The notes beneath the pieces were generated by a model. It was not told where the DNA came from. It searched no databases and saw nothing but the letters and a program-made list of their open reading frames with translations. Below, piece by piece: positions 1 through 6,340 of a stretch of 8,419 bases of DNA; the first letter of the stretch is position 1, and each line of letters starts with the position of its first letter. A program made the position numbers and the translations under genes. The DNA comes from an uncultured Altererythrobacter sp. (lineage in GTDB: Bacteria > Pseudomonadota > Alphaproteobacteria > Sphingomonadales > Sphingomonadaceae). Location of the stretch: positions 1 to 8,419 of the forward strand of contig CAMPGP010000077.1 in the NCBI GenBank assembly GCA_946885545.1. Reading direction: 5' to 3'.

Positions 1-129
1 GTTGCTGGCGTCGAAACGGGTGATCTGGCCCGCCCCGCTCTTGCCGGCAATGAGATTCGCCCAGGTTGTCTCGACGTCACCGCCCAGCGGGGTGACGAGG
101 CCCAGACCGGTTACGACCACACGGCGCAT
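1..129 (-). CDS. fabF: beta-ketoacyl-ACP synthase II (FabF), N-terminal fragment cut by window edge
   Basis: Only the first 43 codons are inside the window; the gene continues past position 1. FabF condenses malonyl-ACP with a growing acyl-ACP in the cytoplasmic type II fatty-acid synthesis cycle. The visible protein starts [19 protein letters not shown], the standard N-terminal strand-loop of the KAS I/II family, and continues through a [11 protein letters not shown] segment and ITRFDAS, also typical of FabF. The catalytic Cys-His-His residues are outside the window. The ATG at 129 is preceded by AGGAG (minus strand, 136-140) with good spacing. It lies 120 bases downstream of acpP in the same direction, the classic acpP-fabF order, but a terminator-like hairpin (143-179) lies between them. 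FabB or another KAS paralogue cannot be fully excluded from 43 residues, but the acpP context favours FabF. Confidence 0.92.
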   Translation of the reverse strand, partial: MRRVVVTGLGLVTPLGGDVETTWANLIAGKSGAGQITRFDASN

Positions 130-142
130 GCAATTCTCCTAG

Positions 143-179
143 AAAAAGAACAGGCCCAACCCCATTTCGGGCTGAGCCT
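143..179 (-). terminator. rho-independent-type hairpin between acpP and fabF
   Basis: Read on the minus strand, AGGCTCAGCCC (179-169) pairs with GGGTTGGGCCT (162-152) to give an 11-bp stem with two G-U wobbles and a six-base loop. A T-rich tract (GTTCTTTTTC, opposite 142-151) follows immediately. This is the layout of an intrinsic terminator. Because fabF begins only a few bases further on, with its Shine-Dalgarno directly after the T-tract, the likely role is partial termination that makes acpP transcript more abundant than fabF transcript. That role is inference; the structure is seen directly. Confidence 0.7.
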
Positions 180-184
180 GCCTG

Positions 185-238
185 CCCTCGCTGCAGGGCG
201 AGGGTCGAAGCCCCGCCGCGCATCGCCTGACGCGCGGC
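185..238 (-). repeat. two GC-rich inverted repeats just after acpP
   Basis: CCCTCGC (185-191) and GCGAGGG (198-204) form a perfect 7-bp stem with a six-base loop. GCCGCGC (215-221) and GCGCGGC (232-238) form a second 7-bp stem with a ten-base loop. Both lie in the acpP 3' untranslated region, upstream of the terminator-like hairpin. They may stabilise the acpP message 3' end or act as transcriptional pause structures. In GC-rich DNA short stems of this kind also arise by chance. Confidence 0.4.
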
Positions 239-249
239 AGGGGGGCGGA

Positions 250-486
250 TCAGCCCTTGTGCTCTTCGATGTACTTCGTCGCGTCGCCGACGGTGGTGAT
301 CTTCTCGGCGGCGTCGTCGGGAATCTCGACACCGAATTCTTCCTCGAACGCCATCACCAGTTCGACGATGTCGAGGCTGTCGGCGCCCAGGTCGTCGATG
401 AAGCTCGCATCCTGCGTGACCTTGTCGGCCTCGACGCCCAGATGCTCGACGACGATCTTCTGCACGCGGTCGGCGGTATCGCTCAT
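250..486 (-). CDS. acpP: acyl carrier protein
   Basis: This 78-residue acidic protein is the cytoplasmic carrier of growing acyl chains in type II fatty-acid synthesis and donates acyl groups to phospholipid and lipid A synthesis. The phosphopantetheine attachment motif [11 protein letters not shown] is present, with the modified serine at residue 37. The following helix is rich in Glu ([13 protein letters not shown]), as needed for contacts with partner enzymes. Length and sequence match bacterial AcpP along the whole chain. The ATG at 486 has GAGGG (493-497) six bases upstream. fabF follows in the same direction after a hairpin. The preceding gene is a VOC-fold protein rather than fabG, so the fab cluster here is only acpP-fabF as far as can be seen. 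A weak promoter (TTGCCA-like -35 within about 70 bases upstream) is possible but not clear. Confidence 0.97.
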   Translation of the reverse strand: MSDTADRVQKIVVEHLGVEADKVTQDASFIDDLGADSLDIVELVMAFEEEFGVEIPDDAAEKITTVGDATKYIEEHKG

Positions 487-577
487 AGTATGCCCTCTTT
501 ACTCGGGGGTTAGTGGATTGGCTTTCGCCCTAATGAACGGCGCGCGCGCTGGCAAGTGCCCGGTGCAGCTCCGCCCG

Positions 578-1000
578 TTACGGGATGGCGAAGCGCGTGG
601 CCCCCGATTCGTCCATGCGCCAGACCGGATTATGCGCGATTTCCCACAGGTGCCCGTCGGGATCGCGCAGGTATCCGCGATATCCACCATGCGGGGGTTC
701 GGCGGCCGGACGCGTGATTTCGCCGCCATTTTCGGCAAGGCGTGCCATTAGCGGTTCGACTTCGGAACGGTGGTGGACATTGTGCGCCAGCGCGATCGAG
801 CCCGCCGGAACGAGCGATTCCACCCCTGCATCCTCGGCCAAGGCATCTCCCAGCCAGAGGCCGAAGACAAGGCCGTTTAGCTGATAGAACCGGATGTCTT
901 CCATCACGAACACCGGCGACCAGCCGAACCCGCCTTCGTAGAAGCGGGTCGACCGGGCCAAGTCGGTCACCGGCAGCGTGATCACGGAAACGCTTTGCAT
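578..1000 (-). CDS. VOC/glyoxalase-fold protein, apparently lacking most metal ligands
   Basis: This 140-residue protein has the two beta-alpha-beta-beta-beta modules of the vicinal oxygen chelate superfamily. The first module is near residues 4-52 (ITLPVTDLARSTRFYEGGFGW) and the second near 68-124, ending in YLRDPDGHLWEIAHNP. The late Glu (E120) of the family is present. Aligned by eye to E. coli glyoxalase I (ligands H5, E56, H74, E122), the first three positions appear to be Val, Gly and Ser. A lactoylglutathione lyase is therefore unlikely, and the substrate is unknown. A GTG at 1009 would extend the protein by three residues, but AAGGAG (minus strand, 1014-1009) overlaps that GTG and sits eight bases before the ATG at 1000, so the ATG is chosen. 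It lies between aspS and acpP on the same strand, with gaps of 152 and 91 bases. No functional link to either is evident. Confidence 0.85.
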   Translation of the reverse strand: MQSVSVITLPVTDLARSTRFYEGGFGWSPVFVMEDIRFYQLNGLVFGLWLGDALAEDAGVESLVPAGSIALAHNVHHRSEVEPLMARLAENGGEITRPAAEPPHGGYRGYLRDPDGHLWEIAHNPVWRMDESGATRFAIP

Positions 1001-1152
1001 TGCATGCACTCCTTGCCTCGCCGCGCGCGGGATGTGCGACGGCGCAGGCCAAGGAACTCGGGGCGCGGCATATGCCCCTGTTGGGTACCCGTCATATCGA
1101 CGGGCGCCGGGCCAACCGCACCGGCCTATCCGCTTTCAGGCGCTTCGAGGTA
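1001..1152 (-). other. intergenic region aspS to VOC gene
   Basis: No gene is supported here. The stretch holds a perfect 6-bp stem, CCCGTC (1088-1093) with GACGGG (1099-1104) and a five-base loop, and two short palindromes, GGCATATGCC (1067-1076) and GGGTACCC (1083-1090). None is followed by a T-run on the minus strand, so a rho-independent aspS terminator is not convincing. The stem could end aspS transcription with Rho or simply stabilise the 3' end. The VOC gene's ribosome binding site is at its right-hand edge as read on the minus strand. Confidence 0.45.
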
Positions 1153-2973
1153 TCATCCGGCCGCCGGATCGACAAGCGCATCACGATTGGCAACGTCTGC
1201 CTTCGGCGGCTCGGTCAGGCGAATATGTACGTCGCGCAACTGGCGTGCGCTCACTTGCGAGGGCGCACCCATCATCAGATCCTGCGCGCGCTGGTTCAAT
1301 GGGAAAGCGATGACCTCGCGGATGTTGGGCTCGTCGGCCAGCAGCATCACGATGCGATCGATACCCGGCGCGGAACCGCCATGCGGCGGGGCACCGAGCT
1401 TGAACGCCTCGATCATGCCGCTGAAATTGGCATCGACGTCGGCCTGCGAATAGCCGGCGATTTCGAACGCCTTGTACATGATCTCTGGCTTGTGGTTCCG
1501 GATCGCGCCCGAGCTGAGTTCGTAGCCGTTGCAGACGATGTCGTACTGCCAGGCCTTGATCTCGAGCGGGTCCTGGTTTTCCAGCGCCTCCATCTCGCCC
1601 TGCGGCATCGAGAAGGGGTTGTGGCTGAAATCGACCTTCTTCTGCTCCTCGTCGTATTCGAACATCGGGAAATCGACGATCCAGCAGAACTTGAAGCAGT
1701 CCTCCTCGATCAGGCCCAGCTCTTCGCCCACGCGGGTGCGCGCGGCGCCGGCGAGGCGCGCGGCCTCCTTCTCCTTGCCCGCGGCGAAGAACAGGCCGTC
1801 GTTTTCGCCCAGCCCGAGCTCGGCGTAGAGCTTCTCCATCCCTTCGGTGCCGTGGTTCTTGGCGATCGGGCCGCCAAACTCGCCGCCCTTGCGGGTGACG
1901 TAGCCGAGCCCGGCGAAGCCTTCGCCGCGCGCCCAGTCGTTCATGTCGTCGAAGAACTTGCGGCTCTTCTCGTGGGTGTTCGGCGCGGGAACGACCCGCA
2001 CGCGCCCGCCGCCGCCGACGATCTTCTCGAACAGGCCGAAGCCCGAGGTGGTGAAGTGCTCGGTAACGTCGCTGATCTCCAGCGGGTTGCGCAAGTCGGG
2101 CTTGTCGGTGCCGTACTTGAGCATCGCATCGGCATAGGGAATGCGCGGGAACGTGCCGGCCGGTGTCACCGATTTGCCGTTCGAAAACTCCTCGAACACC
2201 CCTGCCAACACCGGTTCGATCGCCTGGAACACGTCTTCCTGTGTTACAAAACTCATCTCGAAGTCGAGCTGATAGAATTCGGGGCTGCGATCGGCGCGCA
2301 GGTCCTCGTCGCGGAAGCACGGTGCGATCTGGAAATAGCGGTCGAAGCCCGCCACCATCAGCAGCTGTTTGAACATCTGCGGCGCCTGCGGCAGCGCGTA
2401 GAAGCGGCCCGGGTGGAGGCGGCTCGGCACGAGGTAGTCGCGCGCGCCCTCGGGGCTGGAAGCGCCGAGGATCGGGGTCTGGAACTCGGTGAAGCCCTGG
2501 TCGGTCATGCGGCGGCGGATCGAGGTGATCACCTGGCTGCGCAACATGATGTTCTTGTGCACACGCTCGCGCCGCAGGTCGACGAAGCGGTACTTGAGGC
2601 GGGTTTCCTCCGGATAGTCCTCCGCCGAATTGACGATCAGCGGCAGCTCGTCGGCGCGGCTCTGGACGGTGACTTCGCGGGCGAAGACCTCGATCGCGCC
2701 CGTCGGCAGGTTCGCATTTACCGCCGCATCGGCGCGCGCCTTAACGGTGCCGTCGATCGTGACGACCGATTCCAGCTTCAGCTTCTCGAGCACCGGCAGC
2801 GCGGGGCTGTCGCTGTCGGCCACGACCTGGGTGATGCCGTAATGATCGCGCAGGTCGACGAACAGCACGCCGCCGTGGTCGCGCTTGTTGTGCACCCACC
2901 CCGAGAGCCGGACGGTGTCGCCGACGTTGTCTTTCGTCAGCTGTGCACAGTTGTGGGTACGATAGGCGTGCAT
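1153..2973 (-). CDS. aspS: aspartyl-tRNA synthetase, bacterial type, predicted non-discriminating
   Basis: This cytoplasmic class IIb synthetase (606 residues, near the usual 590-600) charges tRNA with aspartate. Domains in order: an N-terminal OB-fold anticodon-binding domain (about 1-105, [11 protein letters not shown]); the catalytic core with [13 protein letters not shown] near 173-185 and [11 protein letters not shown] near 196-206; motif 2 [14 protein letters not shown] near 220-233; the bacterial GAD insertion in the middle; and motif 3 GIDRIVMLL at 537-545. Position 33 (KRDHG) is His where E. coli has Leu30. His there is the established marker of non-discriminating AspRS, which also makes Asp-tRNA-Asn for GatCAB to amidate. 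GatCAB is not in the window. The ATG at 2973 has GGAAAG (2981-2986) seven bases upstream. A near-consensus promoter lies at 3048-3076. The gene is divergent from rnd. Confidence 0.97.
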   Translation of the reverse strand: MHAYRTHNCAQLTKDNVGDTVRLSGWVHNKRDHGGVLFVDLRDHYGITQVVADSDSPALPVLEKLKLESVVTIDGTVKARADAAVNANLPTGAIEVFAREVTVQSRADELPLIVNSAEDYPEETRLKYRFVDLRRERVHKNIMLRSQVITSIRRRMTDQGFTEFQTPILGASSPEGARDYLVPSRLHPGRFYALPQAPQMFKQLLMVAGFDRYFQIAPCFRDEDLRADRSPEFYQLDFEMSFVTQEDVFQAIEPVLAGVFEEFSNGKSVTPAGTFPRIPYADAMLKYGTDKPDLRNPLEISDVTEHFTTSGFGLFEKIVGGGGRVRVVPAPNTHEKSRKFFDDMNDWARGEGFAGLGYVTRKGGEFGGPIAKNHGTEGMEKLYAELGLGENDGLFFAAGKEKEAARLAGAARTRVGEELGLIEEDCFKFCWIVDFPMFEYDEEQKKVDFSHNPFSMPQGEMEALENQDPLEIKAWQYDIVCNGYELSSGAIRNHKPEIMYKAFEIAGYSQADVDANFSGMIEAFKLGAPPHGGSAPGIDRIVMLLADEPNIREVIAFPLNQRAQDLMMGAPSQVSARQLRDVHIRLTEPPKADVANRDALVDPAAG

Positions 2974-3003
2974 CTAAAATCTTTCCATTTTCGGAGCTAT
3001 GGC

Positions 3004-3049
3004 GCTAGGGGCGCAGCGCGCGCAGCCTCTAGCAGAAATCGCGCGCGCT
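3004..3049. repeat. overlapping inverted repeats in the aspS leader and promoter
   Basis: AGCGCGCGC (3015-3023) and GCGCGCGCT (3041-3049) are a perfect 9-bp inverted repeat. The right arm overlaps the predicted aspS -10 box and the expected start point. A second pair, GCTAGGGGC (3004-3012) against GCCTCTAGC (about 3025-3033), forms a 9-bp stem with one imperfect pair and lies in the predicted aspS leader transcript. The two pairings share sequence. They may be an operator or a leader structure, or may reflect low-complexity GC alternation. Confidence 0.35.
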
Positions 3050-3076
3050 AACAGGGCAAGCTTGGACCTTTGTCAA
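3048..3076 (-). promoter_or_regulatory. predicted sigma-70-type promoter of aspS
   Basis: Read on the minus strand, a perfect TTGACA -35 (3076-3071) is followed by a 17-base spacer and TGTTAG (3053-3048) as a weaker -10. Transcription would start near 3041, leaving a leader of about 70 bases before the aspS ATG. The element is seen directly; activity is inferred. The same 150-base gap must also hold the plus-strand rnd promoter, for which I see no clear box. Confidence 0.6.
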
Positions 3077-3129
3077 GGCGCCGGGTCGGCCCGAGCGGCG
3101 GTACTCCGCCCGACGACAGAAAAGACACC

Positions 3130-4356
3130 ATGAAGATACATGACCTGATTACCAAGACCGACGACCTCGCAGCGTTGTGCGAGCGGCTCGCGAAGTCCGA
3201 CTTCGTCACCGTCGACACCGAATTCATGCGCGAGAACACCTACTGGCCGGAACTGTGCCTGGTGCAGATCGCCAACGAGGAAGAGGCCGCGGCGATCGAT
3301 CCGCTCGCAGACGGCATCGACCTCGCCCCGCTGTGGGACCTGATGTGCAACAACGAGGACGTACTGAAGGTCTTCCACGCCGGCGGCCAGGACGTCGAGA
3401 TCGTCTACAACTTCACCGGCAAGACCCCGCATCCGATCTTCGACACGCAGATCGCGATGATGGCGGTCAGCCAATCCGAGCAGATCGGCTACGCCAACCT
3501 GGTCGAGGCCTGGCTCGGCATCACCGTCGACAAGGGCGCGCGCTTCACCGATTGGGGCCGCCGCCCGCTGACCGACCGCCAGATCGAATACGCGATCGGC
3601 GACGTCACACACCTGTCGAAGATCTTCCCCAAGCTCCTCAAGAAACTGATCAAGACCGGCCGCGGCGCTTGGCTCGACGCGGAGATGGAGAAGCTCGCCG
3701 ATCCCGCCAATTACCGCAACGACGCGGGCGACGCCTGGCGGCGCATCCGCCAGGCGGGGCGCAACCCGGCGGTGCTGGGACGGCTGAAGGCGCTGGCGGG
3801 GTGGCGCGAAGGCGAGGCGCAGCACAAGAACATTCCGCGCGGCCGTATCATGCGCGACGAAACCTTGGCCGATATCGCCAGCCACCCGCCCAAGCAGCAG
3901 GGCGATCTGGTCAAGGTTCGCGGTCTGTCCAATGCGTGGAAGGACAACGATATCGGCAAGCGCCTGATGAAGGTGCTTGAGAAGGCCGAGCCGCTGCCCG
4001 CCGACGAAATGCCCGACAAGCCCAAGCGCGGTGCGCCGCTGGGCAAGGAAGGCGCGCTGGTGGCCGACCTGCTCAAGCTGCTGCTCAAGATCCGCACGCG
4101 CGAGATCGACGTTGCCGCCCGGCTGCTGACGCGCTCGGACGAGATGGAAGCGCTCGCCGCCGGCGTGCGCAAGCTGCCGGTGCTCCAGGGCTGGCGCTAC
4201 GAGGTCTTCGGCCGCGACGCGCTGGAACTGGTCGAAGGAAAGCTCGCCTTTGCGGTCAAGGGCGGCAAGCTGACCATGACCCATATCGACGACGTTCACG
4301 CCGAAGCCCAGGCCGACGCTCAGGACGACGTGGGCGAACCGCAGGCGGCGGAGTGA
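3130..4356 (+). CDS. rnd: ribonuclease D
   Basis: This 408-residue DEDDy-family 3'-5' exoribonuclease trims tRNA precursors and other stable RNA 3' ends in the cytoplasm. The exonuclease motifs are complete: Exo I VDTEF (D29, E31), Exo II FHAGGQD (D88), and Exo III YAIGD (Y154, D158), the Tyr giving the DEDDy class. HRDC domains follow; the first, about 208-285, contains RGRIMRDETL. The protein is about 30 residues longer than E. coli RNase D (375), with a hydrophilic Ala/Asp/Glu-rich tail. The ATG at 3130 gives the family N-terminus (MKIHDLITKTDDL). A TTG at 3070 would add 20 Pro/Arg-rich residues and is rejected because it overlaps the aspS promoter. The Shine-Dalgarno is weak. A small hairpin, GGCGG (3097-3101) with CCGCC (3106-3110), precedes the start. 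Its TGA overlaps the GTG of the next gene. Confidence 0.95.
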   Translation: MKIHDLITKTDDLAALCERLAKSDFVTVDTEFMRENTYWPELCLVQIANEEEAAAIDPLADGIDLAPLWDLMCNNEDVLKVFHAGGQDVEIVYNFTGKTPHPIFDTQIAMMAVSQSEQIGYANLVEAWLGITVDKGARFTDWGRRPLTDRQIEYAIGDVTHLSKIFPKLLKKLIKTGRGAWLDAEMEKLADPANYRNDAGDAWRRIRQAGRNPAVLGRLKALAGWREGEAQHKNIPRGRIMRDETLADIASHPPKQQGDLVKVRGLSNAWKDNDIGKRLMKVLEKAEPLPADEMPDKPKRGAPLGKEGALVADLLKLLLKIRTREIDVAARLLTRSDEMEALAAGVRKLPVLQGWRYEVFGRDALELVEGKLAFAVKGGKLTMTHIDDVHAEAQADAQDDVGEPQAAE

Positions 4357-5249
4357 GCACCTACCTGCCCACGATCAAGCAGCTGCAATATCTGGTCGCA
4401 CTCCACGAGCACGGCCACTTTGGCCGCGCTGCGGAAGCGAGCTTCGTGTCGCAGTCGACCCTGTCGGCGGGGATTCGCGAGCTCGAATCGCTGCTCGGGG
4501 TCACGCTCGTCGAGCGCAGCCGCCGCGTGGTGCGTTTCACCGCACTGGGCGAGCAGGTCGTGGATAAGGCGCATCGCCTGCTGCGCGAGGCGGAGGAGAT
4601 TTCCGACCTGGTGCGCGCGAGCGGCAAGCCGCTATCTGGAACGCTGCGCATGAGCGTGATCCCCACGATCGCGCCGTTTCTCCTGCCGCGCATTCTGCCG
4701 CGTCTGCGCAAGGAGCGCCCCGACCTCAAGCTCTTCCTGCGCGAGGAAACCAGCCACGACGCTGTCGAGAGCCTGCATCACGGGCGGGTCGATTGCGTAT
4801 TGCTCGCCCTCCCCTTCGCAACCGGCGAAGTGGAAAAGACGCACATCTCCGACGACCGCCTGTTCGTGGCCTTCCCGAAGGACGATCCGCGCGATCCGCC
4901 CGCCGTCATCCCGCCGTCGATGATCGATGAGGGGCGGCTGCTGCTCCTCGAAGACGGGCACTGCCTCAAGGAACATGCGCTCGCCGCTTGCAATCGCCCA
5001 GAGCTACGGGCCTCGGCGACCATGATCGGCACCAGCCTGCACACGCTGGTGCAGATGGTGGACAACGATCTCGGCCTCACCATGTTGCCCGAAATGGCGA
5101 TCGAGGCGGGCATCCTGCACGGAACGGACGTCGTGGCCCGTCCGCTCAAGTCGAAGGCTGCAAGCCGCGAGATCGCGCTCATCTGGCGCAAGAACTCTCC
5201 TCGCAAAAACGATTTCGAACTGCTTGCCGAAGAACTTCGCGCTGGTTGA
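4353..5249 (+). CDS. oxyR: OxyR-type LysR-family peroxide-responsive regulator
   Basis: This 298-residue protein has a LysR winged helix-turn-helix (about 6-65: LQYLVALHEHGHFGRAA, VSQSTLSAGIRELE) and a substrate-binding-like sensor domain (about 95-295). In the sensor, LLLEDGHCLKEHALAAC places cysteines at 204 and 213, nine residues apart, matching the redox pair C199/C208 of E. coli OxyR. It should therefore form an intramolecular disulfide on H2O2 exposure and activate peroxide-defence genes. The start is a GTG within the GTGA overlap with the rnd stop, so translation is probably coupled to rnd; no better start is available and this one gives the family N-terminus. It is unusual in having no katG, ahpC or similar target alongside. 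An IR in the downstream gap (5271-5293) does not resemble the OxyR ATAG-type operator. Another LysR subgroup is possible, but the cysteine pair argues strongly for OxyR. Confidence 0.9.
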   Translation: MSTYLPTIKQLQYLVALHEHGHFGRAAEASFVSQSTLSAGIRELESLLGVTLVERSRRVVRFTALGEQVVDKAHRLLREAEEISDLVRASGKPLSGTLRMSVIPTIAPFLLPRILPRLRKERPDLKLFLREETSHDAVESLHHGRVDCVLLALPFATGEVEKTHISDDRLFVAFPKDDPRDPPAVIPPSMIDEGRLLLLEDGHCLKEHALAACNRPELRASATMIGTSLHTLVQMVDNDLGLTMLPEMAIEAGILHGTDVVARPLKSKAASREIALIWRKNSPRKNDFELLAEELRAG

Positions 5250-5270
5250 ATCACGAAGATCCCGACATCA

Positions 5271-5293
5271 TTGCGACATTTTTCCGATCGCAA
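5271..5293. repeat. inverted repeat between oxyR and mipZ
   Basis: TTGCGA (5271-5276) and TCGCAA (5288-5293) form a perfect 6-bp inverted repeat with an 11-base spacer containing CATTTTTCCGA. It starts 22 bases after the oxyR stop and ends eight bases before the predicted mipZ -35. It may be an operator or a weak 3' hairpin of the rnd-oxyR message. No T-run follows, so a classical terminator is not supported. Confidence 0.35.
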
Positions 5294-5300
5294 GACACTG

Positions 5301-5330
5301 TTGACGAAATCCTGCTAAAAGCTGTGGATA
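5301..5330 (+). promoter_or_regulatory. possible mipZ promoter
   Basis: TTGACG (5301-5306) is a five-of-six match to the -35 consensus. With an 18-base spacer the -10 would be TGGATA (5325-5330), a poor match that lies inside the DnaA box. The surrounding sequence is locally AT-richer than the genes. If real, DnaA bound at the box would directly affect polymerase binding. Confidence 0.4.
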
Positions 5331-5331
5331 A
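5323..5331 (-). promoter_or_regulatory. consensus DnaA box upstream of mipZ
   Basis: TGTGGATAA on the plus strand is TTATCCACA on the minus strand, an exact match to the strong E. coli-type DnaA box. It is about 43 bases before the mipZ start codon. A single exact 9-mer is not expected by chance in a 124-base gap. No second consensus box lies nearby, so regulation fits better than an origin. DnaA binding here is inferred. Confidence 0.55.
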
Positions 5332-5333
5332 AC

Positions 5334-5338
5334 GATTC
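5334..5338. promoter_or_regulatory. GANTC (CcrM-type methylation) site next to the DnaA box
   Basis: GATTC lies two bases after the DnaA box and near the expected mipZ transcription start. In Caulobacter, CcrM methylation of GANTC sites in the mipZ and ftsZ promoters is known to activate transcription. GANTC also occurs elsewhere in this window inside genes, so the site alone is weak evidence; its position is what makes it notable. Confidence 0.35.
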
Positions 5339-5373
5339 GCGAAGCTTTTGGGTTTGGGGTTGGGGACTTCGCC

Positions 5374-6336
5374 ATGTGGAAAGAAATCGATCATCCTGAA
5401 GGCGGGGGTCTGCCCTATGGGCGGCGCGCGACCGACGGCGAACATCCCGCCGTTGTCGTGGGCGACATCGCTTCGCGGCCTGCGCTACCCGGGAAAGTCA
5501 TCGCGTTCGCCAACGAAAAGGGCGGCGTGGGAAAGTCGACGCTGGCCTTCCACTGCGCGATCGGCCTCGCACACGCGGGACATCGCGTGGTCGCGATCGA
5601 TCTGGACGGTCGGCAATCGACACTCGAACGCGGCCTGGCCCTGCGCGAAGGAACCGCCCGCATCCTCGGTGCGGCGCTGCCGATGCCGGCACACGCTGCC
5701 CTCGCCCGGCCCTGTGCCGCGCAGCTCTTTCAGGAAATCGCGCGGCTCGATGCTCGCGCCGATTTCGTGGTCCTCGACGCACCGGGGGCCGATTGCCCGA
5801 TCTTCCGCCGTGCGGTCGCGATGGCCGATACGCTGGTCACGCCGATCAATGCCTCGTTCGTGGATCTGCAGGTCCTCGGCCAGATCGATCCCGTTTCCGG
5901 CATGGTCGGGCGTTCGAACTGCTTCAGCGATTCGGTATGCGACTTGCGCAGCGAACGCGAGCGTCAGGGCCGCGCGCCGATGGACTGGCTGGTGGTGAAG
6001 AACCGCGTGCGCGCCACGGAACGCCGGCAGATCGGGCGAATCGACGCGGCGCTGGCGGTTCTCGGCGCGCAACAGGATTTCCGGATCGGACGCGGGCTAT
6101 CGGAACGCGTGGCGTTTCGCGAACTCTACCGGTTCGGGCTTACGCATCTCGATCTCCCGCTGCTTCCCGAGGCAGCGCGCGCCAACGCGGGCACGCTGAA
6201 GGAAATCAGAAACCTCCTCGACGAATTCGCGCTGGGCGAGCCGCCGCTCCGGCCCGCTCAGCCGTTCACGCCGCATGCGCGCACGTCGCCGCGCACACGC
6301 GCGGCTTTCCGCGAGGCGCTCGCCTCGGTGCTCTGA
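5374..6336 (+). CDS. mipZ: MipZ-family ParA-like ATPase for division-plane positioning
   Basis: This 320-residue protein belongs to the MipZ branch of the ParA/MinD ATPases. In Caulobacter MipZ forms a gradient from the ParB-bound origin and inhibits FtsZ away from midcell. The deviant Walker A NEKGGVGKST has the signature Lys (K49) and P-loop Lys (K54). AIDLDGRQST matches the MipZ IDLDxRQ motif, with D78 equivalent to Caulobacter D42. VVLDAPG is Walker B. TPINASFVDLQVLGQIDPV, PMDWLVVKNR, FRIGRGLSERV and FRELYRFGLTHLDL follow MipZ closely. MinD-type sequences lack these blocks, and no C-terminal amphipathic membrane helix is evident. The ATG at 5374 has GGGGA seven bases upstream and gives a 40-residue N-terminal extension compared with Caulobacter MipZ; a GTG near codon 29 would be closer to the usual length but lacks a ribosome binding site. 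The acidic segment after Walker A' is also divergent, so a MipZ paralogue is possible. Confidence 0.82.
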   Translation: MWKEIDHPEGGGLPYGRRATDGEHPAVVVGDIASRPALPGKVIAFANEKGGVGKSTLAFHCAIGLAHAGHRVVAIDLDGRQSTLERGLALREGTARILGAALPMPAHAALARPCAAQLFQEIARLDARADFVVLDAPGADCPIFRRAVAMADTLVTPINASFVDLQVLGQIDPVSGMVGRSNCFSDSVCDLRSERERQGRAPMDWLVVKNRVRATERRQIGRIDAALAVLGAQQDFRIGRGLSERVAFRELYRFGLTHLDLPLLPEAARANAGTLKEIRNLLDEFALGEPPLRPAQPFTPHARTSPRTRAAFREALASVL

Positions 6337-6340
6337 CCGC

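Noticed and set aside
1000..3051. 683-codon open frame on the plus strand opposite aspS
   Set aside because: It is the antisense shadow of a full-length, motif-complete aspS. Long antisense frames are common in GC-rich coding DNA, and the translation shows no recognisable domain.
3073..4299. 408-codon minus-strand open frame opposite rnd
   Set aside because: It is an antisense shadow of RNase D, whose exonuclease motifs are intact on the plus strand.
4559..4567. DnaA-box-like TTATCCACG within oxyR
   Set aside because: It has one mismatch, is inside coding sequence and has no partner sites, so it is likely chance.
5271..5293. OxyR operator downstream of oxyR
   Set aside because: The inverted repeat does not match the spaced ATAG/CTAT pattern of OxyR sites and lies after the gene, not before it.
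5250..5373. Possible replication origin in the oxyR-mipZ gap
   Set aside because: Only one DnaA box is present, with no AT-rich unwinding region or box cluster.
4988..5998. 336-codon plus-strand frame crossing the oxyR-mipZ gap
   Set aside because: It overlaps the ends of two real genes out of frame and is Arg/Ser-rich without a domain.
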